Shown: positions 1-9,835 of the stretch, piece by piece
Position numbering within the stretch: position 1 is the first letter of the stretch
Layout: the number at the start of each line of letters is the position of its first letter
Origin: Streptococcaceae bacterium ESL0687
GTDB taxonomy: Bacteria; Bacillota; Bacilli; Lactobacillales; Streptococcaceae
Reading direction: 5' to 3'
Length of the DNA: 64,000 nucleotides
NCBI GenBank assembly: GCA_029392475.1
Contig: CP113940.1
Coordinates: forward strand, 930,001 to 994,000
The notes under the pieces: generated by a model
The model's database searches: none
What the model was told of the DNA's origin: nothing
The model's input: only the letters and a program-made list of their open reading frames with translations
Made by a program: the position numbers and the translations under genes

Positions 1-806
1 TCAATGGCATCATGACTATCAGCTACATATTGGATAAATTTCTTTTCGCCATCAGTTTCTTTGGCTTTTAAAGTATACATGTGTTCATAGGCCCAAATTT
101 TCCATTCATTTTTCTCAATGTTTTCTTCATTTGCTTGAACCTTATCGATTGAAAGCGGAGTAACACTTGAGTTTTTAATGTTTGAAAGAGCTACATAACT
201 AATTGCTCCTGGAATTTGTTCAACCATCTTAACAGCAGCACCTGATGAATCCTGCTCTTGAGATTTGATAACTTTAACCCCTTCACCAAGACCGTATTTT
301 TCAAAGTTGAAACGCGTTCCTGATCCTTCAGCACGGTTGATAACAGTAATTGCCTGATCAGCTCCTCCAACTTCCTTCCAATTGGTAATTTTACCTGTGA
401 AAATATCTTTAAGTTGGGCACTTGTTAGGTTTTCAACTCCACTATCCTTGTGAGCAATTGGAACAATTCCTACAACAGCAACCTTGTAATCAACTAAAGA
501 AGAGGCATCAATTCCATCTTTTTCTTCAGCAAAAAGGTCTGAATTTCCGATTTGAACAGCTCCATTTTGGACATTAGAAAGACCAAAACCAGATCCGCCC
601 CCTTGAACGGTAATTTGTGAACCAGAATTTTTTTCCATAAATCCTTCACTGGCACTTTCAACTAAAGGTTGAAGGGCAGTTGATCCAGCTGCTGTAATTT
701 TTATTTGTTCATCATTTGCTGTCTGCCCACTAGTTTTTGATCCGCATGCCGCAAGACCCATAAGTGAGATTGTAAGTAGACCAGCAAGTTTTATACTCTT
801 TTTCAT
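1..806 (-). CDS. pstS: Phosphate ABC transporter substrate-binding lipoprotein PstS (3' end outside window)
   Basis: This is the extracellular phosphate-binding lipoprotein that feeds the Pst high-affinity importer. Reading from the ATG at 806, the N-terminus is a short basic stretch, a hydrophobic core and a lipobox ending in Cys21 (GLAAC), so the mature protein should be lipid-anchored. The PstS phosphate-binding signature begins with AAGSTALQPLVESA, and later GGGSGFG and RAEGSGTRF segments fit the family. A GGGGGA ribosome-binding site lies 5 nt before the start. About 268 codons are present and the C-terminus runs off the window; pstC/pstA/pstB would be expected beyond position 1. It is divergent from phoP, and its promoter carries phased Pho-box repeats. 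Confidence 0.93.
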   Translation of the reverse strand, partial: MKKSIKLAGLLTISLMGLAACGSKTSGQTANDEQIKITAAGSTALQPLVESASEGFMEKNSGSQITVQGGGSGFGLSNVQNGAVQIGNSDLFAEEKDGIDASSLVDYKVAVVGIVPIAHKDSGVENLTSAQLKDIFTGKITNWKEVGGADQAITVINRAEGSGTRFNFEKYGLGEGVKVIKSQEQDSSGAAVKMVEQIPGAISYVALSNIKNSSVTPLSIDKVQANEENIEKNEWKIWAYEHMYTLKAKETDGEKKFIQYVADSHDAI

Positions 807-848
807 TTTTTCCCCCGAAAATTTTGTTTTAATTTTTACTACCCTTAT

Positions 849-914
849 ATTCTAACCCATAAGAGGCCTTTCGTGTGTAAAGTCTATATAAAGTAAATGT
901 AAATTTTATGTAAA
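849..914 (-). promoter_or_regulatory. pstS promoter with four phased Pho-box repeats
   Basis: On the minus strand the hexamer TTTACA occurs at 914-909, 903-898 and 881-876, with a one-mismatch copy TTTATA at 892-887. All four are spaced exactly 11 bp apart. A -10 hexamer TAGAAT lies at 854-849 and no separate TTGACA-like -35 is visible; the last repeat sits just upstream of the -35 position. This is the layout of a response-regulator-activated promoter. PhoP/PhoB-family regulators are known to bind direct repeats of about 11 bp period, and the phoP gene lies next door, so PhoP activation of pstS is inferred. Confidence 0.75.
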
Positions 915-972
915 TCAAGGGGAAAATCCTGAAATAAATTTTCTTAATCGAATTTATTTTTATGTGCTTATT

Positions 973-981
973 TGATAGAAT
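973..981 (+). promoter_or_regulatory. Extended -10 promoter of phoP, leaderless arrangement
   Basis: TGATAGAAT (extended -10) ends 6 nt before the phoP ATG, and no Shine-Dalgarno sequence lies between. The -35 region at the expected distance is only TTTATT. Initiation 6-7 nt after the -10 would place the transcript start on the A of the start codon. The position is seen in sequence; the leaderless nature is inferred. Confidence 0.5.
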
Positions 982-987
982 AAAAAT

Positions 988-1683
988 ATGAAAAAAATAT
1001 TAATTGCTGATGACGATAAATCAATCCGCTTCCTACTTGAATTTACCTTCAATCAAGAAAATTTTGAAGTTATAACGGTTGAGGACGGACTAATGGCCTA
1101 CGAACTTGCCCAGACTGGAGTTTTTGATGCTCTGGTTCTTGACCTCATGATGCCAGGACTCTCAGGAATTGAGGTCAGTCAAAAATTAAGGAAAAATAAT
1201 ATCTACACCCCTATCTTGATTTTAACTGCCAAGGATGATTCAACAACCATGCTCAAAGGTTTTGATTCTGGTGTTGACGATTACATGTACAAGCCGTTTT
1301 CAACACCTGAGCTTCTTGCACGGACTAAATCTCTAATTAGAAGGAGCCTTAACTACCAGAAAAAAGATGAGAAATTTGTTCAAATTGATGATCTTAAGGT
1401 CGATTTAATAAAAAAACAAGTCTATTTGGCTGACCAAGAGATTAATCTGACCAAAAGAGAATTTGACCTCCTTTCCTATTTAATTGAAAACCAAAATATC
1501 CCCCTATCAAGGTCTGAAATCTTAGACCGTTTTTGGGGTCAATCAAATGATATAGCCTATACGAGGATTGTCGAAGTCCACATTTCAAAATTAAGGGAAA
1601 AAATTGAAAAGGATCCTAAAAATCCCCAGTATATTAAAACAAAAAGAGGATTTGGTTACATCTTCAAGGAAGCTGACAAATAA
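988..1683 (+). CDS. phoP: Phosphate-type two-component response regulator
   Basis: OmpR/PhoB-type response regulator of 231 residues, normal full length. The N-terminal receiver has acidic pocket residues in IADDDKS and the phospho-acceptor Asp52 in LVLDLMMPG, with the conserved Lys in YKPF. The C-terminal winged helix spans roughly residues 130-228 and ends in the typical RGFGYIF. It is followed after 3 bp by its kinase gene, so the two are co-transcribed. Position beside pstS and the phased boxes upstream of pstS indicate a phosphate-starvation regulator (PhoP/PnpR type). The regulon assignment is inferred from context. The start has no visible ribosome-binding site. Confidence 0.9.
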   Translation: MKKILIADDDKSIRFLLEFTFNQENFEVITVEDGLMAYELAQTGVFDALVLDLMMPGLSGIEVSQKLRKNNIYTPILILTAKDDSTTMLKGFDSGVDDYMYKPFSTPELLARTKSLIRRSLNYQKKDEKFVQIDDLKVDLIKKQVYLADQEINLTKREFDLLSYLIENQNIPLSRSEILDRFWGQSNDIAYTRIVEVHISKLREKIEKDPKNPQYIKTKRGFGYIFKEADK

Positions 1684-1686
1684 AGT

Positions 1687-3276
1687 ATGAAAAATAAAAG
1701 TAAATTTACCTCCTACTCCCTAATTTATCTTTTAACTTCCTTTCTTTTAGTATATGCAAGCTACCAGGCCCTTCTTAATTCAGATTTAAATAGGCTAGAA
1801 GGGGAGTTAAATCAGGTTAGTTCAGATATTACTAGCAACAGTGATTTTATCCTACCTGCCAATGTTAAAATCTATAGTTCAACTGAAAAGCTGCCTTCTG
1901 ATGTCGAAAATGTCTTTAAGGGCAGTAAGCGTTCAAATCTACTTTCCGGAAACAAACTTTACCTGTCTGTTCCTCTTAAAGCCAGCCAAAATCAGTTTGA
2001 GGTAATTAGGATTAGCCAAACATTTGATTCTCATTTGGGTCTTCTAAGCCTGATTTTCTCTTATTTACTGGTCCTTTATCTAATTTTTTCCGCCTATTAT
2101 TTCAAGGTCCAAGCTAGGACAAGGCTAGAACTTAGGCAAAGTCAAAAGTTGATTGAAAACTTTAGGTTAAAACCTTATCAGGAACATACTATTATTAACA
2201 ACGATGACCCCGTTCTTGAACAATTTAATAGCTACTCCCAAGAGGTCCATGCAGTCCTTACCAGTAAAAAATGGGAGGATAAAAGCCTCCACAAGCTAAT
2301 TAATAAGTTTGAATTTCCGATTTTCACCTACGATAAGGAGGGAAAGCTTTTAGGTAAAAACGAGGCCTTTTTAAAAATCTTTCCTCATATTGAAAAAATC
2401 AGCTCCTTTGGTTCTGAAAGTGAATTTATCAGCTTTCTTTTAGCAAGTTTAATCAGTAAAAGTGAGGGGCAGGGGCAATTTTACTTTCAAGATTTGGATA
2501 AATATTATCAGGTTAAACTGGCCAAAATTAATAGTCCCCTTTCTGGGTCATCTTATAATTACCTAGCCAGCATGCAGGAGGTAACAACTCTTATCAAAGC
2601 AAAGATAAGCCAAGATAATTTTGTCGCCAATGTCTCCCATGAGTTAAAAACTCCCCTTACTTCGATCATTGGCTTTTCTAATTTAATAGCCAATCAGAAC
2701 CTTGACCAAAATCAGGTCAAGGAATTCGGTCAAATTATTGAAAAGGAAGCCAGAAGACTAGAAAACCTGGTCCAAGATACCCTTAAATTGACCAAAAATA
2801 CCAAAGAAATTGCCAAAGAAAAAATAAGAATTGATCTTTTAGTCCAAGATGTACTGGATAATTTATCCATTCAGATTAAAGACAAGCAGATGCTAATTAT
2901 TAAAAATTTATCCCCTCTAGAATACCTAACAAACTATGACCTTTTTTACGGGATTGCCAAAAATTTAATCGAAAATGCAATTTTTTACAGCCCACCTGCT
3001 AAGGAAGTAATTATTGATTTGCAGGAGTCAGATGGCAAGCTTCATTTCCAGGTAAAAGATTATGGTCCTGGAATTTCCCTTATCGACCAGAAAAAGATAT
3101 TTGAAAGATTTTACCGGGTTGATAGTGCCAGAAAAAATATAACTGAAGGAACTGGGCTTGGCCTACCAATTGTTCAACATAATACTTCCCTTCTCGGAGG
3201 CCAGGTGCAACTTACCTCGAAATTAAATGAAGGTAGTAGTTTTGAGGTAATTTTTCCAAGCAAAAAAGAGTCCTAG
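1687..3276 (+). CDS. phoR: Phosphate-type sensor histidine kinase
   Basis: Membrane histidine kinase of 529 residues. It has two membrane segments (about residues 10-28 and 118-138) flanking a short extracytoplasmic part, then a PAS-like region (about 205-300). The HisKA box VSHELKTPLTS carries phospho-accepting His318, and the HATPase domain has N (NLIENAIFYS), G1 (DYGPGIS) and G2 (GTGLGLP) boxes. It is translationally close to phoP and should phosphorylate it. The stop codon lies inside the inverted repeat of the shared downstream terminator. The identity as PhoR/PnpS follows from the PhoP partner and the adjacent pstS; the sensed signal cannot be read from sequence. Confidence 0.9.
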   Translation: MKNKSKFTSYSLIYLLTSFLLVYASYQALLNSDLNRLEGELNQVSSDITSNSDFILPANVKIYSSTEKLPSDVENVFKGSKRSNLLSGNKLYLSVPLKASQNQFEVIRISQTFDSHLGLLSLIFSYLLVLYLIFSAYYFKVQARTRLELRQSQKLIENFRLKPYQEHTIINNDDPVLEQFNSYSQEVHAVLTSKKWEDKSLHKLINKFEFPIFTYDKEGKLLGKNEAFLKIFPHIEKISSFGSESEFISFLLASLISKSEGQGQFYFQDLDKYYQVKLAKINSPLSGSSYNYLASMQEVTTLIKAKISQDNFVANVSHELKTPLTSIIGFSNLIANQNLDQNQVKEFGQIIEKEARRLENLVQDTLKLTKNTKEIAKEKIRIDLLVQDVLDNLSIQIKDKQMLIIKNLSPLEYLTNYDLFYGIAKNLIENAIFYSPPAKEVIIDLQESDGKLHFQVKDYGPGISLIDQKKIFERFYRVDSARKNITEGTGLGLPIVQHNTSLLGGQVQLTSKLNEGSSFEVIFPSKKES

Positions 3277-3287
3277 GACTCTTTTTT
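3262..3287. terminator. Bidirectional terminator between phoR and atpC
   Basis: A near-perfect palindrome with GAGTCC/GGACTC arms flanked by six A on the left and six T on the right ends both convergent transcripts. The phoR stop codon TAG is in the hairpin, so the stem is partly coding. Confidence 0.85.
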
Positions 3288-3290
3288 ATT

Positions 3291-3713
3291 TTATTCTAAA
3301 TGTTTTGATACATTAATACGGTTAAGGGCTCTGTGAAGAGCTACTTCTGCACGTTTGACTTCATCAATATCTTGTTTAGCCTTAGCTGCTTCAATAATTC
3401 TTTCAGCTCTTTGTCTTGCTCTTTCGGCACGACTAGTATCAATATCTCTTTCACGTTCAGCTGAATCGGCTACAATTGTTATCAGATTATCATTAACCTC
3501 AACAATTCCTCCGTTAACGGCTACCCAATCAACGTGTGAGTCATCATCAATCCTCTTGATTTTAACTTCTTCAATTTTTAAGGGTGCAATAATCGGAACG
3601 TGCTTAGGGTAAATACCAAGTTCCCCTGATTCTGTACTTAAAAGTACAAACTGAGCGTGGTGATCATAAATAATTCCTGCAGGCGTTATAACCTGTACTG
3701 TCATGTAGTCCAT
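3291..3713 (-). CDS. atpC: F1Fo-ATP synthase epsilon subunit
   Basis: The 140-residue epsilon subunit of the central stalk. It couples rotation to catalysis and inhibits ATP hydrolysis. The N-terminal beta-sandwich starts with the usual TVQVITPAG and includes [16 protein letters not shown]. The C-terminal helical hairpin (about residues 90-135) is rich in Arg, Glu and Ala. A GAGGTG ribosome-binding site 6 nt upstream supports the first Met; the family's usual start would be Met4 (MTVQV). It is the last gene of the atp operon, 32 bp after atpD. Confidence 0.96.
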   Translation of the reverse strand: MDYMTVQVITPAGIIYDHHAQFVLLSTESGELGIYPKHVPIIAPLKIEEVKIKRIDDDSHVDWVAVNGGIVEVNDNLITIVADSAERERDIDTSRAERARQRAERIIEAAKAKQDIDEVKRAEVALHRALNRINVSKHLE

Positions 3714-3745
3714 AATTCACCTCTTATTTACTTTTCTTGAGAAAC

Positions 3746-6069
<2,324 letters not shown>

Positions 6070-6080
6070 TGTCTGCCCTC

Positions 6081-7595
6081 CTATTTAAAGCTTGTAGTAT
6101 TTTTAAATTCTTCAATTGCTCCGTCAAGCAAGGCTTGATCTGGTAAATCTTTTGTTTCAACAATTGTTTGTAAAAGATCTGCATGCTTGGTATCAAAGAA
6201 ATCAAATAATTGATCTTGGAATTCTAGAATGTTATCCACTGGAACGCTATCTAGGAAACCATGTGTTAAAGCATAAAGAACTAAAACTTCTTTTTCAACT
6301 GGAAGTGGTTCGTGAAGTGGTTGCTTCAAGATTTCAATCGTTCTGCGACCACGGCTTAGTTTAGCCTGAGTTGCAGCATCAAGGTCACTACCAAACTGAG
6401 TGAAGGCTTCTAATTCCCTATAACTTGCAAGGTCAAGACGTAAAGTTCCTGATACCTTCTTCATTGCTTTAATTTGTGCACTACCACCAACACGGGATAC
6501 AGAAGATCCGGCATCAATGGCTGGACGAATACCTGAGTAGAATAAGTCTGTTTCTAGGAAGATTTGTCCGTCAGTGATTGAAATTACGTTTGTCGCAATA
6601 TATCCTGAAATGTCCCCTGCTTGAGTTTCGATAAATGGAAGGGCAGTCATTGAACCACCACCAAGTTCATCAGAAAGTTGAGCAGCACGTTCTAGAAGAC
6701 GTGAATGCAAGTAGAATACATCCCCTGGGTAGGCCTCACGACCTGGAGGACGGCGAAGAAGAAGTGACAGTTCACGGTAGGCAACGGCTTGTTTTGTTAA
6801 ATCATCATAAACGATTAGGACATGTTTTCCGTTATACATGAATTCCTCACCCATAGCTGCCCCAGAGTAAGGAGCTAGATATAGAAGGGGAGCTGGTTGA
6901 CTAGCACCAGCTGTCATTACGATTGTGTAATCCATGGCACCGTATTTTTTAAGGGTTTCAACCTGGTTACGGACAGTTGATTCTTTTTGACCAATAGCCA
7001 CGTAGATACAGATCATATCCTTACCTTTTTGGTTAAGGATTGTATCGATTGCGATACTTGTTTTACCAGTTTGACGGTCACCGATGATAAGTTCACGTTG
7101 ACCACGTCCAATTGGAACAAGGGCGTCAATCGCCTTAATACCTGTTTGAAGTGGTTGGTTAACTGATTTACGTTGCATTACTCCAGGAGCTGGGTATTCA
7201 ACCGGACGAGCCTTATCAGTTTTGATTTCACCAAGACCATCGATTGGTTGTCCAAGTGGATTTACAACACGTCCAATCAGTGCTTCACCAACTGGAACTT
7301 CCATGATTTTACCAGTTCTTTTGACAGTATCACCCTCACGAATAGAGCTGTAATCACCAAGGATAATGATACCGATATCAGTTGACTCCAAGTTTTGAGC
7401 CATACCGTATGAACCATTTGAAAACTCTAATAGTTCACCACTCATCGCATTTTCAAGACCATGCGCACGAGCAATACCATCCCCAATATATGTAATTATA
7501 CCTGTCTCAGCAACTGAAAAATCTGGAGTAAAATTTTCAATTTGCTCTTTTAAGAGCGAGCTGATTTCATTAGCATTAATAGCCAAATTTTTCAC
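6081..7595 (-). CDS. atpA: F1Fo-ATP synthase alpha subunit
   Basis: Non-catalytic nucleotide-binding subunit, 504 residues. It has Walker A GDRQTGKT around residue 170, the conserved segment [12 protein letters not shown], and an N-terminal beta barrel. Together with beta it forms the F1 hexamer and contacts the peripheral stalk through its N-terminus. Only 6 bp separate it from atpH, consistent with translational coupling. Confidence 0.98.
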   Translation of the reverse strand: MKNLAINANEISSLLKEQIENFTPDFSVAETGIITYIGDGIARAHGLENAMSGELLEFSNGSYGMAQNLESTDIGIIILGDYSSIREGDTVKRTGKIMEVPVGEALIGRVVNPLGQPIDGLGEIKTDKARPVEYPAPGVMQRKSVNQPLQTGIKAIDALVPIGRGQRELIIGDRQTGKTSIAIDTILNQKGKDMICIYVAIGQKESTVRNQVETLKKYGAMDYTIVMTAGASQPAPLLYLAPYSGAAMGEEFMYNGKHVLIVYDDLTKQAVAYRELSLLLRRPPGREAYPGDVFYLHSRLLERAAQLSDELGGGSMTALPFIETQAGDISGYIATNVISITDGQIFLETDLFYSGIRPAIDAGSSVSRVGGSAQIKAMKKVSGTLRLDLASYRELEAFTQFGSDLDAATQAKLSRGRRTIEILKQPLHEPLPVEKEVLVLYALTHGFLDSVPVDNILEFQDQLFDFFDTKHADLLQTIVETKDLPDQALLDGAIEEFKNTTSFK

Positions 7596-7601
7596 CGCCT
7601 C

Positions 7602-8129
7602 CTACATTATTTCCTGCGTTAATTTTAATAATTGTGCTTTAATACTTGAATCGATTATCTTACCACGGCTTTTTAAAACCATTCCGCCGATAATGCTTTG
7701 ATTCAAGGTATTAACAATTTCAACACCTTTTAGGTTAAATTTTTTGATTGCAATAGCTTGTATTTTCTCAAGTTGTTCACTTGTTAGAGGGACAGCTGAG
7801 ACAACCTCTACTTCTGCAATTCCCTTAAGGTCATCGATTTTTAAAAGGGTTTGTTTCAAAATCTCTTCTAATGAAGAAATTCTTTTATTTACTATTAATA
7901 GTTTAAGAAAATTAGCTAATTCTTTAGAAAAATTTTCACCAAGGCTATTAATAATCTCTTCCTTTTTAGTTTCTGAATATGAATTATTGAGGATGAAGGT
8001 CATTAAATCTGTCTGATCAATGATTTCAATTAAAGCTTTTACTTCCTCAGTAAGTTCATCAATTTTTCCAGCATCAGCAAAAGCTTCCAGCAAGGCTTTA
8101 CTGTACCTATTTGATACAATTAAACTCAT
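7602..8129 (-). CDS. atpH: F1Fo-ATP synthase delta subunit
   Basis: Peripheral stalk (OSCP-type) subunit, 175 residues. The N-terminal helical domain starts VSNRYSKALLEAF, and the C-terminal part contains the signature GGMVLKSRGKIIDSSIKAQL. It joins the top of F1 to the b subunit. It is poorly conserved compared with alpha and beta, as usual; its location between atpF and atpA makes the call secure. Confidence 0.95.
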   Translation of the reverse strand: MSLIVSNRYSKALLEAFADAGKIDELTEEVKALIEIIDQTDLMTFILNNSYSETKKEEIINSLGENFSKELANFLKLLIVNKRISSLEEILKQTLLKIDDLKGIAEVEVVSAVPLTSEQLEKIQAIAIKKFNLKGVEIVNTLNQSIIGGMVLKSRGKIIDSSIKAQLLKLTQEIM

Positions 8130-8137
8130 ACGCTCTC

Positions 8138-8647
8138 CTACTCGTTGCCTAGTTTTTCAAGGTAAGCATCAATCAGTCCTGATTGTGACTTCTCATCAAG
8201 CGAATTCCCAATTAGTTTTTCAGCAAGTCTAACTGAAATATCAGCAATCTCACCTTTAACATTTAAGAGGGCTTCATCATGTTCTCTTGAAATTTCCTCT
8301 GCCGCACGTTTTTTAAGGATTATAGCTTCCTCACGTGCTTCTGTAATTATTTTATCACTACTTGTATTAGCAGTAGCTGTCGCGTCCTTTAAAATTTGAC
8401 TAGCTTCTTTACGGCTAGTTGAAAGTTCAGCTTCACGACGCTTAGCAAGCTCTTCAGCTTTTGCTCTAGCTGCTTCTGCACCATCAATATCATCTGATAT
8501 TTTTTTAGCCCTTTGCTCGAAGATATTTGTAATCGCACCCCAAGCAAATTTCTTAATAAGGACCATCAAGATTAGGACAGCCCCAGTAGCTACAAAGATA
8601 TCTCCAAGCATGGTGCTTTTTTCAGTAGCTTCCAACATTATAAACAT
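8138..8647 (-). CDS. atpF: F1Fo-ATP synthase b subunit
   Basis: Peripheral stalk b subunit, 169 residues. One membrane helix near the N-terminus (about residues 15-35) is followed by a long charged helix with many Ala, Glu and Lys, typical of the coiled-coil dimer. The segment SVRLAEKLIG near the C-terminus is the delta-binding region common to the family. The start is supported by a GGTAGGT sequence just upstream of the Met. Confidence 0.95.
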   Translation of the reverse strand: MFIMLEATEKSTMLGDIFVATGAVLILMVLIKKFAWGAITNIFEQRAKKISDDIDGAEAARAKAEELAKRREAELSTSRKEASQILKDATATANTSSDKIITEAREEAIILKKRAAEEISREHDEALLNVKGEIADISVRLAEKLIGNSLDEKSQSGLIDAYLEKLGNE

Positions 8648-8659
8648 TTTACCTACCCC

Positions 8660-9376
8660 TTAATCTTTTAGCTCTATTTTATGTGAAATGTAAACCATTG
8701 TTAGCGTTACAAAGATGTATGCCTGCAAGCATGAAATAAAGATTGAAAAAGCAGTCCATAGAACTTCCAAAATAAGGGCAAGTCCTAACATGATTGGGTT
8801 TCCGTGTCCCATGCTAGTTAAGAGTCCTAGTAAAATTTCACCCGCAAAGATATTACCATATAAACGTAAACCAAGGGTTAAGAAATTTGTGAATTCTTCT
8901 AAGACATTAAAAGGTGATGTAACAATTGGAGTTAGGAAACTATTTTTGATATATTTCTTAAATCCAAAGTGCTCAACACCCATAAAGTTACTTAAAAGAA
9001 CAACCATTAAAGCCAAACCAAGGGTAATCCCTGGGTCAGCTGTTGGACTCTTCCAAAGGGAAACTCCATCTTTTGTAACTAATTTTGTGACCAGACCGAT
9101 GTTGTTTGCAACTAATAAGAAGCTGAAAAGAACGAAAGCTAGAGGACCAAATTTATTAACCTCACCTGCTCCTGCATTATCTTTTACTATCTTATTAGTG
9201 AAATCAACAACCCACTCAAGGACATTCTGTTTACCCTTGGGTTTGATTTTCATATTGCGGCTAGCCCAGAAGACTAAACCAAATACAATTGTACAAGCCA
9301 AGACGGTCATCAAAAGAACGGTACCATCAAAATAAATAGGGCCAATATTAAAGACTAGGTCTTTTTCGTCACCCAT
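8660..9376 (-). CDS. atpB: F1Fo-ATP synthase a subunit
   Basis: Membrane stator subunit forming the proton half-channels, 238 residues with five or six membrane helices. The essential Arg is in LGLRLYGNIFAGE. A GGAGG ribosome-binding site precedes the ATG. The c-a-b gene order (atpE, then atpB, then atpF) with no atpI is the arrangement of streptococci and lactococci, and supports the family assignment of the organism. Confidence 0.96.
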   Translation of the reverse strand: MGDEKDLVFNIGPIYFDGTVLLMTVLACTIVFGLVFWASRNMKIKPKGKQNVLEWVVDFTNKIVKDNAGAGEVNKFGPLAFVLFSFLLVANNIGLVTKLVTKDGVSLWKSPTADPGITLGLALMVVLLSNFMGVEHFGFKKYIKNSFLTPIVTSPFNVLEEFTNFLTLGLRLYGNIFAGEILLGLLTSMGHGNPIMLGLALILEVLWTAFSIFISCLQAYIFVTLTMVYISHKIELKD

Positions 9377-9403
9377 TACTGTACCTCCAGTTATACTTGA
9401 CTA

Positions 9404-9619
9404 TTAAAATTTACCTAGAAGTAAGAATGCAATAACGATCGCAATGATTGCAAGTCCTTCGACAAGGGCTGCTCCAATAAACATTGCTCCACGAAGCTTA
9501 TCTTCCATTTCTGGTTGACGTGCTGCTGATTGTATAAAGCTTGATGCAATCAATCCATTCCCAATAGCTGCTCCAAGAGCTGCAAGTCCAGCAACTAAGC
9601 CGACACCAATTCCTACCAT
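9404..9619 (-). CDS. atpE: F1Fo-ATP synthase c subunit
   Basis: Ring-forming proteolipid of 71 residues: two membrane helices joined by the polar loop ARQPEMEDKLRG. The ion-carrying carboxylate is Glu54 in AALVEGLAI; Gly follows it, as in proton-type rings. An in-frame upstream extension to 9667 exists, but an AAAGAGG ribosome-binding site about 9 nt before the ATG at 9619, and the family start MVGIGVG, fix the shorter form. It is the first gene of the operon, behind a strong promoter. Confidence 0.95.
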   Translation of the reverse strand: MVGIGVGLVAGLAALGAAIGNGLIASSFIQSAARQPEMEDKLRGAMFIGAALVEGLAIIAIVIAFLLLGKF

Positions 9620-9679
9620 GTGTAAAAACCTCTTTCTTTTATTTTTGATATAAGTGTAAGATATCAATTGAACAATGAA

Positions 9680-9708
9680 ATTCTAGACCTTTTTTTTCCT
9701 TTTGTCAA
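9680..9708 (-). promoter_or_regulatory. Promoter of the atp operon
   Basis: TTGACA (9708-9703) and TAGAAT (9685-9680) are separated by exactly 17 bp. This is a near-consensus sigma-A promoter about 60 bp upstream of the atpE start. Confidence 0.85.
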
Positions 9709-9765
9709 ATAGTTTTCTAGCTTTTATTGAAAATAATTTTGTACTTACTAAAAGTCGATTTTTTA

Positions 9766-9835
9766 AGACTATTTGGTCCTTTTTATCTCATTTTCACATA
9801 AGACTATTTGCCTTTTTTTATCTCATTTTCACAAT
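9766..9835. repeat. Tandem 35-bp duplication at the comEC 3' end
   Basis: The block containing AGACTATTTG and TCTCATTTTCAC occurs at 9766-9800 and again at 9801-9835, a 35-bp period with few differences. The right copy includes the last codons and the stop of comEC; the left copy repeats them outside the gene. Confidence 0.8.

Noticed and set aside
8715-9335. Long plus-strand frame opposite atpB
   Set aside because: It lies wholly within the a-subunit gene on the other strand, is basic without known motifs, and has no ribosome-binding site; it is a shadow of atpB codon usage.
9620-9667. Longer N-terminus of the ATP synthase c subunit
   Set aside because: The extension is basic and polar, unlike any c subunit, and the ribosome-binding site AAAGAGG fits the ATG at 9619.
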